DNA from: Ehretia macrophylla | Taxonomy: Eukaryota > Streptophyta > Magnoliopsida > Boraginales > Ehretiaceae | Length of the DNA: 64,000 nucleotides | Direction: 5' to 3' | NCBI GenBank assembly: GCA_037974665.1 | Contig: CM075778.1 | Location: forward strand, 14,435,001 to 14,499,000 | Shown: in pieces, positions 45,569 to 56,915 of the stretch | Layout: each line of letters opens with the position of its first letter | Position numbering within the stretch: position 1 is the first letter of the stretch | Notes under the pieces: model-generated | The model's database searches: none | What the model was told of the DNA's origin: nothing | The model's input: only the letters and a program-made list of their open reading frames with translations | Translations under genes and position numbers: made by a program

Positions 45569-46066
45569 CTAATAACTGAATTCCTCAAGAACCTCCCACT
45601 TTTTGACAGCCAAATAAGAAACACTCACCTTACGGCTAAGAGTGTCTACCACAACATTTGTCTTCCCAAGCAGATAACTGATAGAACAATTATAATCTCC
45701 GAGAAGTTCTATCCACCTCCGTTGACGCATATTCAACTCCTTCTGTGAGAACAAATACTTCAGACTCTTATGATCAGTGAAAATCTTGAACTTATTGCCT
45801 CACAAATAATGATGCCACTTTTTCAGTGCGAATACAACTGCTGCTAACTCAAGATCATAAGTCGGATAGTTCACCTCATACGGCTTCAACTTTCTGGAAG
45901 CATAAGCGATAACCCGACCATTCTGCATAAGTACACAACCCAAGCCCTCCTTGGATGCATCACTGTAGATAATCATATTATCGGTCCACTCTGGTAGAGC
46001 AAGTATTGGAGCGGTAGTCAATCTCTTTTTCAACTCCTGAAACCCACTCTCACATTTCTCATCCAA
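45569..46066 (-). pseudogene. M4 RNase H
   Basis: [33 protein letters not shown] (45800-46066) and CSISYLLGKTNVVVDTLSRK (45569-45754), split by a stop near 45799. Confidence 0.85.
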
Positions 46067-46348
46067 AATAAAGCTGGTCTATTTCTGAGTTAACTTAGAA
46101 AGTGGCCCTGCAATCTTAGAAAAATCCTTGACAAACCTACGGTAAAAACCTGCCAAGCCAAGAAAGCTACGAACCTCCGAAACATTCTCCGGCCTTTTCC
46201 AAGACATCACTACTTCAATCTTAGTGGGATCTACTAAAATACCGCTCTATGTAATAACATGGCCAAGAAAAGATATACGTTGCAGCCAAAATTCACACTT
46301 ACTGAACTTCGCAAACAACTGATGCTCCTGCAGTTTCTGTAAGACAAA

Positions 46349-47458
46349 CTATAGATGTTGCTCGTGCTCCGATTCAGACTTAGAATAAACTAAGATATCA
46401 TCAATAAAGATTACCACGAACTGGTCCAAGTACGGCTGAAAAACCCAATGCATAAGGTCCATAAATGTTGCCGGTGTATTAGTTAGTCCAAAGGGCATAA
46501 CTACAAATTCATAATGCCCATACCGAGTCTTGAAGGTAGACTTCGGAACATCCTCCATACGAATCCAAAGCTAATAATACCCCTGCCTCAAGTCAAATTT
46601 AGAGTAGACTTTGGCTCCCTGAAGTTGATCAAACAACTCATCAATCAGTGGTAAAGGATACTTATTCTTGATGGTCACCTGATTCAAACCACGATAGTTG
46701 ATACAGAATCTCAAGGTACCATCATTCTTCTTCACAAATAAAACAGGTGCTCCCCATGGTGACAAACTCTGCTGAATGAAACCCTTCTCTAATAACTCCT
46801 GCAATTGTGTTTTCAGCTCCTTAAGTTCAGTTGGTGTCATCCGGTACGCTAATTTAGAAATAGGTTGAGTACCAGGAATAAGATTAATCACAAACTCAAC
46901 ATCCCTCTCTGGCGGTAACCCTGGCAAATCCTTGGGAAATACATTGGGATATTCCCGAATAATAGGAACTTCCTCCAGCTTCATCTTATCAGGTAGTTTG
47001 TTGATCAAATAAGCTAGATAACCCAAATACCCCTTACTCACCAGCTTAACAGCTTTAGTTGATGAGATAATAAAACTCGTCTTAGCATCCCGGTTCCCCG
47101 CTACCTCAACCACTGGCTGATCTGGCAAACGAAACTGTACTACCTTTATTCTACAGTTAAGCTGAGCATCATACTTAGAAAGCCAGTCCATATCTAAGAT
47201 AACATCATACCCCCAGATAGGAAATAAAATAAGGTCCGAAGGAAAATCCTGACCCTTAACATGTACTTTACAGTCTTTACAAACTAAGCCAGTCACATAC
47301 TTATCAGTTAAAGAAGTACTAATATCAACCACATAAGGCAATCTTTTGGGTTGCATGTTAACACGTTGCACACAAGTAGGCGTAATGAAAGAATGCGTAG
47401 CACTAGAATCAATCAACACTTTAACAAGTTGATTGAGTATAAGGAAGTTACCTTCCAC
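46349..47458 (-). pseudogene. M4 protease and reverse transcriptase
   Basis: 46571-47458 (295 codons) starts in the gag-protease linker, has [11 protein letters not shown] (Gly of the triad changed to Ser), then [13 protein letters not shown] and FDLRQGYY of RT. A stop at 46571 separates 46349-46558 with [12 protein letters not shown] and FIDDILVYS. Thumb/connection to 46067 carries further stops. Confidence 0.88.
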
Positions 47459-48068
47459 AACTACCGTATCCTCAAGTGCCTCCTCTAAATCAACTGTGTA
47501 GGCCCGAGCCTAAACCCGCTGCTACTGAGGTGCACCACCAGTAGGTCGGCCCTGATAACCCTGGGTCGCTGCCCGACCCTCAGTCCTCTGAAATCTAGGG
47601 CAATCCCTCACCTTATGCTGATTGTTGCCGCAACCCAAACACGTTCCTGCCTTCGCCCTACAGTCGGCCTCCACATAACCCTGACATTTGCAGTAAATAC
47701 ACTACGGTGACGAAGCACTAATACTGCCCTTCGAAGACCCCGAAGCTGAATAAGTGACTGTGCCAGCCTGCTGCTAGGGTCTCGCAACACTAGGCCTATA
47801 TTGACCCTGAGACTGGATCGGCCTGTACTGTGACTAAGCTTGATAAGACCCCTGCTGAAACTGAGGCCGATAGTAACCCTGCTGACCATGCGGTCTGAAA
47901 GAACCCTACTGCACCGAAGGCCTATAACCACCCTGTTGTACTGAAGGTCTATACATACCCTGCTGGTCCTGTGGCTGAAATGGCCTCTTGCTAGGCTGAC
48001 TAGGTCAAATTTGTTCCCCTTTCATCTTTTCCAGTCTGGATGCCGCATCAAAAGCCTCAGAAAATATA
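47459..48068 (-). pseudogene. M4 gag C-terminal linker and zinc-knuckle region, decayed
   Basis: No open frame for gag over this stretch: the Gln/Tyr-rich repeats and the knuckle region (around 47590-47700) are read only across stops and shifts. Identified by alignment to M3 and by CLGC/QH..RDC-like residues. Confidence 0.6.
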
Positions 48069-48509
48069 TCATACTGATTCAGGGCCATTGCATCCTGAAT
48101 CTCTGACCTCAAACCCAACATAAACCTCCGGGTCCTCATCTGCTACAAACTCCGGTGCATACCAGGACAATCTAGTAAAAGTGGCCTCATACTGAGCCAC
48201 TGTAGCATCCCCCTGAACTAAAGACAAGAATTCCATCTCTCTCCACTCCCGTGCAATCCTCGAGACGTACTTCACCTGAAACACTCTAAGAAAGGTATCC
48301 CAAACATACGAAGTACCTCTTGCCTCCCAACCGACTCTCATTGTGCACCACCACTCATCTGCTTCATCATCAAATAAATAAACTGCATAACTGACTTTCC
48401 TCTCATCCGTATAGTCTAGAGGATCGAATATCTTCTCTATCTGATCAATCCAAGCTTCCGCCTTCCTATTCTCTAGCTCTCCCTGGAATCTCGGCGGGTA
48501 ATAACCCAA
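48069..48509 (-). pseudogene. M4 gag core
   Basis: PRFQGELENRKAEAW, FDDEADEWWCTM, FLRVFQVKYVSR, SLVQGDATVAQYEATFTRLS, the gag domain as in M2 and M3. A deletion of the ERR/RRxRRF hinge near 48135 shifts the end. Its N-terminus lies beyond S2 at 51122-51255. Confidence 0.87.
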
Positions 48510-48620
48510 GAATTCCTTCAGCGTACCACGGCCGTGGTAACCACCTTAAATGTTTAACAACTGAGTCTGTAATGCCTGTGCTTGGGCCGCCTGTCCTGCT
48601 AATAACTGTGACTACCCTAC

Positions 48621-51121
48621 TGTGACGCCCGAGATTGTTGCCATACATTCACTTACTGTTGCATTCATTAGTTGCGCATTTCTTCTATACTTTATTTACT
48701 ATCTTCTTTAAGTTACTATTCCTTCCATTTTCAACTGCCTAATATTAATGAATTAGTATTTTTATTAAATCATATTAATTATAATAGGAATGAGAAAAAT
48801 GTGCATTTGAGCTAGGATCGATAGGAGCCTTCGTTTAGAAAATGGTTTAGTAAACTAGTGAATAGTATTACATAGCTTAACTTAGTGTTTTATTTAGTTA
48901 GCACCTAATTGCACCCTAGGCTCATTTTTAAGCTATCTATACTCATTTTAATAACCCACTTAAGCACCTAACATGAACCCCCATTAATATAACTCTCACA
49001 ACACACACTTAAACTCATAACTAGCAAAGAAAAAAAAATAAAAGTTGAAAAGTTCTTGTAGCAGGGCCGAGAGCCTCTTGCAGCTATAAGGATGAAATTT
49101 TGATCTTCAACTCTTCAATCCAAGCCTCTCCAATCCTAGAGCAAGTAATTTAGGGTGTGTGCAAGCCTTGTAGGTGTTCCTACGCGCTTTAGGTGAGGGA
49201 TTTCATGACTCTTTTTGCATATTTAAAATGTTACATATTTCTTGAATTGTGAGAAATGCTATCAAATGCTATTGCAAAGCTTATCTATGCTATTATACAT
49301 TGTATATAAGTGCTAGAGAACACATTTAAGCCATTAGTTCACATTTTAAACGGTTGGAATCGTTACTTTAATTTTATGAGGTGAATAGTGATGGGATTTT
49401 ATGGTTTTGTGTAATTGTGCGTATTAGCTTGATTCATTGCTTCTAATAGATGTCTTAGGTGCTAATGAAAGTATTCCAATAGCCCCATACCCTCGAATTT
49501 CTCTAAACTTGCATAAAATGTGAAATAACCGACTTTTAAAAAGGGATTTCGGGGTTAATGCTAATCCGGGTAGAATTGAACTTCACATTTGGTATTCTTA
49601 GACTACCTAGGTGCTATAGAAGCTTTGCTAACCCTCATTTGGATCCCAGTTTAGGTATATGTAGTTCAAAGCCATAAGAGGAAAATTGGGGCTTTTGGGG
49701 TAATTGTGAGTATTTGAATATGTTTGAGGGTTTTAAGGGTGCCTTAAGGGCTAATTAGGAGAATGGTATAGCTTTCCCCATGAATTCGAAACATTAACTT
49801 TGATTTGAAAGGAAAATGGCTTAGGTTTAAAGGGGGATAATGGAGAATAAATGATTTTCGTTTCTATAACCTTGTAAGTGTGTATTGAGTGTTTAATTAC
49901 AATTATAAGATGTTTATGAGCTTTTAGTATTGGTTTATTGGAAAAATGTGCAACTTTTCCCTTTATACTCTTTTAATTAGTTTTGTACTATTGCTTATCA
50001 TATGAACTGTCTCGAGGGCAACCTCTTTTGTTGACCCTCCTAAGTGTTACTGTTCTTCATTGATTATCTTATTGTCAAGTGTTAACGTGCATTGCATAGT
50101 GGTTGTGCAACTATAGTGTCAGGGGCGGACGTGTTGAATATCGGCTGGGCGGCAGAGGGCTTGTTAGAGGATATTCAAACTCTGTACCATATTCCCTCAT
50201 TCACCTGGTCCGGAGATTGCCAGGGGATGTTGGATTGTAGGATTATCGGGGTACATCCGGAGTACACCAATTGAGGTGATTGGGAATTTGCTGGCACAGT
50301 GATCGTGGTTCGTGGATCGTGAATGAAGATCAAGTGAAGATTGGAGTGTTGGGGTTAAGTGTAATGTATCATTTTTAATGTGCGGTTACTTAATCTTTTG
50401 TCATTCTTGAATAGTTTTAATTGTTGTTAATGTTTAACTGTATTACTTGTTGCATTGCACTTCCCGGGAGACTTTATCCCTCACTGGGCAACAGTGGTTG
50501 CTCATACCTCAATATCATGTTTCAGGAAGTGTTGAGGGTGATCCCTAGCTAGTTGAGGTGGTAGTAGAAGAGGAAGAAGTGCAGGCAGAGCCTTTGCCCT
50601 AGTAGCTGTGTGATTGTTGTATGAGGTGGATGTGCTTTCTTGTTGCTATGTGGCACATTTGTTATTCTATATTATGATCTATTTTGTGGCCTAAGGGATA
50701 TGTATATGCTTTGTAGTTGCAAGTTGAAAAATAATTGGTTGTAGTGATAGAGTTGGGAAAACCATGGCTTGTAATAACTTATGTTCTACTTCTAACTACT
50801 TGCATGCTTGGGTGTGTATGTTATGATTTATGCTTGGTTTCAACTTCTAAGAATATTTCAATGTTATCATGGAGTGGCATGATAAACGATTTTGTAAAGA
50901 AGTTAAGTTGAATGCATGTTTGTGTGAATTTGAACTACTATATGCCTCAAGGCTCGAACAGCCTTGAACTTTTGAACTTTAGTTATAAAAGTTTGACTTA
51001 TTGTGTTGTGGCTTAATTGAGTGTCTACATGTTGTCAGAATGTCCATGGTACAAAGGAGACTCTGTCCATTTGACGAGTCCAGACTTAACCTTTAGCGTG
51101 GTGTTGGGTCGAGGCATTACA
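48621..51121 (+). repeat. Solo LTR S2 inserted in M4 gag (2501 bp)
   Basis: TGTGACGCCCGAG...GAGGCATTACA, exact TSD CCTAC (48616-48620, 51122-51126). It resembles S1 at both ends and in layout: donor TTTAG|GTGAGGG (49192/49193), GTACATCCGGAGTAC (50251-50265), acceptor TTTCAG|G (50525/50526). Confidence 0.93.
50525..50602 (+). other. Short acidic ORF tail after the acceptor (S2)
   Basis: Frame homologous to S1 10693-10767, ending VEEEEVQAEPLP; codon 8 is TAG where S1 has CAG, so this copy is broken. Confidence 0.35.
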
Positions 51122-51255
51122 CCTACCCTAATCTCTGTCATCCTATCCATGGCAGCAGCTATACGGTCATCACCCCTATCTCGGCTCGGTGCCACATTAT
51201 CCGGTACCTCGTCAACTACCTCAGGCCTACCTCTGGTTCTTGGTCTACCAGTCAT
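51122..51255 (-). pseudogene. M4 gag N-terminus, cut by S2
   Basis: ATG at 51255: MTGRPRTRGRPEVVDEVPDN then RDRGDDRIAAAMDRMTEI. S2 interrupts after about 44 codons; the rest resumes at 48620. Confidence 0.87.
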
Positions 51256-51532
51256 TCTACTAATCAAAGAGTTTGCACAAGTTATAGCACATAGACAGGA
51301 TATAGACAATTATTAGCACATAAGCAACAAACTCACATAAAGCACATAAATCACTTAAGTATCAATCACATAAACAAATTGATCACATAATCACATAATC
51401 AATAAATCACGTAATCATTTAATCACTTAATCATATTAACACATATTTCACTTTTCTTTCACTTCATACATACTTTCATGCTAAGACCATTACCCACATT
51501 CCAAGAATACCCTGGCTGACAACTAAACATAA

Positions 51533-51544
51533 GCTCTGATACCA
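51533..51544 (-). other. Primer binding site of M4
   Basis: Minus strand TGGTATCAGAGC, five bases from the LTR edge. Confidence 0.92.
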
Positions 51545-51549
51545 CTTAA

Positions 51550-53236
51550 TGTAATGCCCCAACTCGACCCATCCTATGATCAGTCAGGACGCAACGAAAT
51601 TTCGGCAGTATAACGATAGTAACTTGGATATCGAGGCTCTAAACCAACCTCTTCGCAACTCATACAACTAACTCCACAACAATTCAACAATTAAACAACA
51701 CAACCACCATATACAATAAACATTCTTTTACCATTGCATCCATAGGTTATATGCCTCCGTTCCAACATCATACATTTACTATATAATATACATTTCCAAA
51801 ATAGATTATAACCAATCTAGTAGTCTAATCATATTCCAAAACAAGACCACTAACCTAGCAACATTTAATCCATTATCTTTACAACATCTTATACATCATA
51901 AACTTCTAAGTAAATACAAACCAACTAGTTTTAATATACAACATAACAAAAGAGTACAACATCAGATATCAAGGACAAGACTCTGGCACATAGGACTAGT
52001 CCACATATGGCACATTATCCTCTTTTGGAGGCACGTACCCGTAATCTGGATTGGTAATACCTGTATGCATGCAATAATTGAGAGTAAGTTTATATAAAAC
52101 AAGCCCAACAGCCTTAAAACCTCAATGCACCTAGGCTGAAATTTTTGGACTTTCACCTCGACATCACAATCAAAATTTCGGCATTACAACATTACTAACA
52201 CATATTTAAAAAAATTTTACAAGCTAATAGGAATCGATTCCAACCACCACAACTCCAATTATTCAACAAATAGCCAACAACTCAATTTTAATACCTGAAA
52301 AATAAAAATTCATGCTACAACGGTTCAAAACTGATATAAACACATATAATCCATCCTTAGCATCTACTGAGCAATAATATAACATCAATTTAACATTTCA
52401 ACGGCTAAAAATTCGATTATATGAATTAACATAAAAATGGCATTTTGAGATCTAGAATTTTTCTCTCACCTTTGATGTGTTATGAAGCTAGAAAGATGTG
52501 CAATGGATGCCCAACAAGTAGAATCATGCTTTGGATGACAAGATTTGGCTTTGAATTGCAACTCTTAAGGAAAAATTACCTTGAAAACTTGAAGAAAAAT
52601 CCTTCCTTTACTCCTATGGTGCTCTCGGCCTTGTGTGTGTGTGTGTGAGTGTGTTTTGTGAGCTTTTAATGTGTGTTGGTGACATATATGCAAAGGTCAA
52701 ACAAAATAAAAGAAAGTCAAAGTTGACACTTAGTTTATTTTTAGTATTTCTAGTCTTTTAATTCTATTTTGACTATTTCTTGCTCAAAACATTAAATTGA
52801 CACTTAGACTATTTCTAGATAATTTATTTTAGGTGACAAAGAGTTTGACACGCAAACATTTTCACTCGACTCGGTTAAAAACTCGATTTTCGCAAAAAAA
52901 AAGTGTAAAAACCTTTAAAATTTCAAAGTCGATTTAAAATTCGTTTCAATCAAACATGGGTCTATTAATATCTGAGGACTAGGTTTTGAAACACTTAAAA
53001 CACCCGTGTAAAAATTTTAGCGGACGTGCGTCCAAAATACTATTCACAAAAACTGTCGATAAAATTTCTGATTTCGTTTTTTATGAAAATTTTATGAATG
53101 CATACATAGCATGTAATAGGAATATAAATCACATATTTAGCACATTCTAATTCATATAACACATAAATAGGTCATATCACGCAAATCGAGGCAAAGACAA
53201 GCAAATCGAGATAAAGACGAAAACTGAGGTTTCATA
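51550..53236 (-). repeat. 5' LTR of M4 (1687 bp, central block missing)
   Basis: TGTAATGCC...TTTCATA, one transition from the canonical TTTCACA end. Donor-like site 52470/52469. Confidence 0.92.
51969..52070 (-). pseudogene. LTR micro-ORF, broken copy in M4 5' LTR
   Basis: Same frame as 42768-42869 but GAG to TAG inside PYVDES truncates it, and PPEE reads PPKE. Confidence 0.5.
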
Positions 53237-53241
53237 CGTGT

Positions 53242-56200
53242 ACTTACCCTGAGATACGTATCTTAACCCTGAATACGTCTATTTCCTCAACCAACATGCA
53301 CTGACCTCAATTTACGTGCCTTAAACCTAGATTTACATGACTGACCTTGGGTTACGTGCACTCTTATTAGAATATATGCATATGTCTCAAAGTACGAGCC
53401 TTAACCTAGATTTAAGTACCATACCTTGATTTACATTTATTGCATTGAATTACGTGCCTTATATTGGTTTACATGCATTACCTAGGGTTACGTGAATTTG
53501 CATTGGAATTAGTGTATTTACCTCGTAGTACATGCTTTACCTCGTAGTACGTGCTATAAACTTCAGAATGCGTGCCTGCACGCTAATCTAGAAAGATTCC
53601 TGCACAAAGCACTAAGCAATAGAATATTCCTACACAATCTACTAACTATTAAAATAATACTAAACTAATCCTACATCTTCCACTAATATTATTTTAATCC
53701 TAATTAAAATTCACAACAAGGGAAAAACCCTATCATCTTCTAATACCTTCCCAATATAATATACCTAATCACCTTTTACTACAAAATACACTAACACCTA
53801 AATATTATATTTTAAACCCACTACAAGAAAAAACATCACAAACCTCTAAATATTCCCTATAAACTAATCTATCACTAAACACTAGAACTCAAAAATATAT
53901 GTAATAATACATACACATATGCCCTACACGGCCAACAAGGAGAATCCATACACCCACACACAGAAAATTATATTCTATACACACACAAAACACAAGACAT
54001 TCAAATTTTCCTCACAAAGTATACGAATGCATAAAAATACACCTACACACTACCCAAACCCCTTCCTTTTTCAAACCCCTCCTTTTTTCGGCCAACACAC
54101 CCCACATACTATCAAAATTCAAATTATACTCAAAAACAACAAATTAAGCTCCCTAGGCCGAACACACAAACACACACACACACACTAAAACTTCCATATT
54201 TCACTATATTCTCTCTCTATTTCGGCCTAAGCTACCTCACATGCCTACACAACTCAACAAAACATAAAACTTGAAGAATTAGGGGAAGACCAAACGTCCT
54301 TGGGAAGAAGGAGAATTTCATTTCAAGAGGGTTTCAAGCTTCATTTTGGCATTTCTTGCATTTTAGCTAAGCCTTCAAAGAGGTGAGGGTTCAAAACTAT
54401 TTTCAAAGTTTTATTTCAAAGCTCATAGCATATTTTGTGCATGTATGGCCGAATGTGTGGACTTTTGTAGAGGAAATATTGTTTTGATGTATTTTAGACC
54501 TTTGCATGTACGTAGTTGTAAGAACTTTGAGGATAGGTTGTTATAATACTCTTGGGTGTGTGAAATGTGTGATTCTTGAGGTTAAATGTTGATGTGGTGG
54601 TATAAAATGAGTTAAGCTTGTATATAAGCTTGTATACAAGCATATGCATGCAAGATTCGTGCTTATTCCAAGGTCTTGGTTGAGTTCTATGGTGGTTTTA
54701 ATGTGTGTAGTAGGCTGGCCGAATTTTCTAAGGCATGTAGTCATGTGTTTGATGATGATTTTAAGGCTAAATGCTAGTTAATCTTGGAGATAACAATGTA
54801 TATGAAGCCTATTATTGATTATATGCTTGTAGAGGTTGTTTTCATAGCTTGCATGTGGTTCCAATGTGAGTTTTTTTTTTGAGATGTTTCAAGGCTGTCT
54901 GTAAATTGTTAAATGTATACAAAAGTGTTTTAAGTGTATTTCCTAGATGAAAGTTAGTAAATCTTGCTTCTAGACTCAAATATGATGTTATACTTGATGA
55001 CTAAACCTCTTAGGTGCTTATTTCATGCTTTAGATAGACTTTGATGGAGGTTTTATTGGGGATTATGTGGCTGCCTGAAAATGTTTGAACGCTTAAAAGA
55101 ATATTTCATGTTGATTTTAGGGTCGAATATAGTTGAATCATGGTGGTAGACACGTATATGACGTCCTTTGATGATTTCGTGTTCATATCGGCGGATTTCA
55201 TGGGTTGCATGTGGTTTTAATGATGATATTTGCAATGTTTCAAGGCTGTCCAATAATTGTTAGATGCGTATGATGATGATTTAAGTGCTCCTTGTAGCTA
55301 ATAGTTGATGAATCTTGTACCCGAGCATGAACCAAAAACCCTAAATGCAAACTAGGCCTTGTAAGTGTTAAATCATGCTTTACATAACTTATAATTGAGG
55401 TTTTAATTGAAGCTGAGGACTGCCCGGAAAAGCTATTATAGCCTCATGCATGAATTATATTGATTATGGGGTCATACGTTAACTATTCGTGCACCCGATC
55501 TTGTATATGATGTTATAACACATTTGTATGCTTCTTATGCATTCGTTATATTGTTAAAATGTATTCTATGGTTTATATTGTATATGATTATGTGGCTGCC
55601 CATAAATGTATAAATGCTTTTAAATTGGTACATGAAGTGATTATATGTTCTAACGATGTCTTATATGCCAACATGTCAATATGTGATCATATACATGTAT
55701 AGAGGCTACCTACTTTGTTGACCTCCTATTGTGAAATGTTAATTGGCATAAATGTGCATTGTATACAAGGTTGCAACCTTTCTTTTGGCATGGTAGCCAG
55801 GCGGCATCAGGCTTGCTGGTGCTTCCGTGACTACCATGGTCCAATTCTCTCTCTCGCTTGAAACTTTGTTACCCTCGGAGAGTTGGGTCGTAGGTTTGGT
55901 GTACAATCCAGAGTACACCCATGCGGGAGTGATAAGGAATATGATATTCAAGGCCGACCACTTCATGCGAATGTGAATGCGAAAGTGAAAGCGAATGCGA
56001 AAGCGTAATATATCCTTTGAAATGATATGGTAAATATGTTCATTTATATTTATGCTATGTTATGAACTTACTTGTTTTACATGACATGTTTCCAAAGGAG
56101 TTTTCACAAGTTAACCGGAAAAGAATTTCAAAGGTCCCGTTACTTGTTTCACCCTCGCTGAATTCATAAGGACTCACCCTCTTTATGTCATTACAGGTGA

Positions 56201-56893
56201 AGTAGAATTGGAACAGAAGCTTGAAGAGAATGTGCTAGTTGATAAACCTTTGGAATGACTATGTGCATTGTGTGCTTTTCATGAACATGGATGTTGTTAG
56301 GGATATTGCGTTTAATTGAAGACTGTTTATTTTGTTGTTGTAAATGACCCCTGTTGTAATTTGGGGTCTAATTTTGGCTTGTACTAACTATAAATCGAAC
56401 GAACTCTTTTATTTCGGTCGTTTGCTTTCATCATTATGAATAGTAGTTATCATTAGGTGTTTAAACCAATTGGTGAAGAATCAACTAAGTTAGCCCTACC
56501 TATACTCATTAAGGTACTCATTTGTAAGCTAAATGATAATAGGTACTTGCATAAATAGGAATTTGACAAATAAATGGGATGTAGTTATCGTGATAGGCTT
56601 ATTAATCCAAATAGAACTTTCAAGATAAACTAGCGGGGATATCAATTGATGATGAAACAAGAGTTTTAGTTGTAAGCAAATTAAAGATTCAAAATTTTGA
56701 GTTGTTCTTGAAAATAGGTCAAATCAAAGATCCTTAATACAGTCGTTATACTGTCGGTTTTCTGAAGAACTTTTGGAGTTCTAGGCTAATGAATAAGCAT
56801 TAATTATAGGTAAATGGTTAAAGTCGTAAAATAATGATAATGATTTAGGTCATACCCTAGTCTAGCCTCTATAGGTTGGGTTGGGGCGTGACA
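53242..56893 (+). repeat. P2 5' LTR, main part
   Basis: Pairs with 59375-62997. CA-rich leader (53915-54186), donor AGAG|GTGAGGG (54382/54383), module near 55797-55840, GTAC box 55901-55916, acceptor TTACAG|G (56196/56197). A tract of GCGAA(A/T)GC-type short repeats follows at 55965-56008. Confidence 0.9.
56196..56258 (+). other. Short acidic ORF tail after the acceptor (P2 5' LTR)
   Basis: 20 codons: GEVELEQKLEENVLVDKPLE then TGA; no in-frame ATG just upstream. The 3' LTR copy at 62301-62363 has an internal TAG. Confidence 0.35.
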
Positions 56894-56903
56894 CCTATTA
56901 GAA

Positions 56904-56915
56904 TGGCATCAGAGC
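56904..56915 (+). other. Primer binding site of P2, one mismatch
   Basis: TGGCATCAGAGC, ten bases inside the 5' LTR; T to C relative to the iMet-type site. Confidence 0.78.

Larger units (their letters stand above)
42349..53236 (-). mobile_element. M4: Tekay/Del-like element, pol broken, gag split by S2
   Basis: LTRs 42349-44033 and 51550-53236 (about 1.69 kb each), exact TSD CGTGT (42344-42348, 53237-53241), PBS, PPT, gag-pol pseudogene on the minus strand, and solo LTR S2 inside gag. Confidence 0.93.

Noticed and set aside
47608-47931. 107-codon minus ORF in M4
   Set aside because: Out-of-frame reading of the gag Gln/Tyr-rich linker; same happens in M2 (27449-27676) and M3 (36763-36990).
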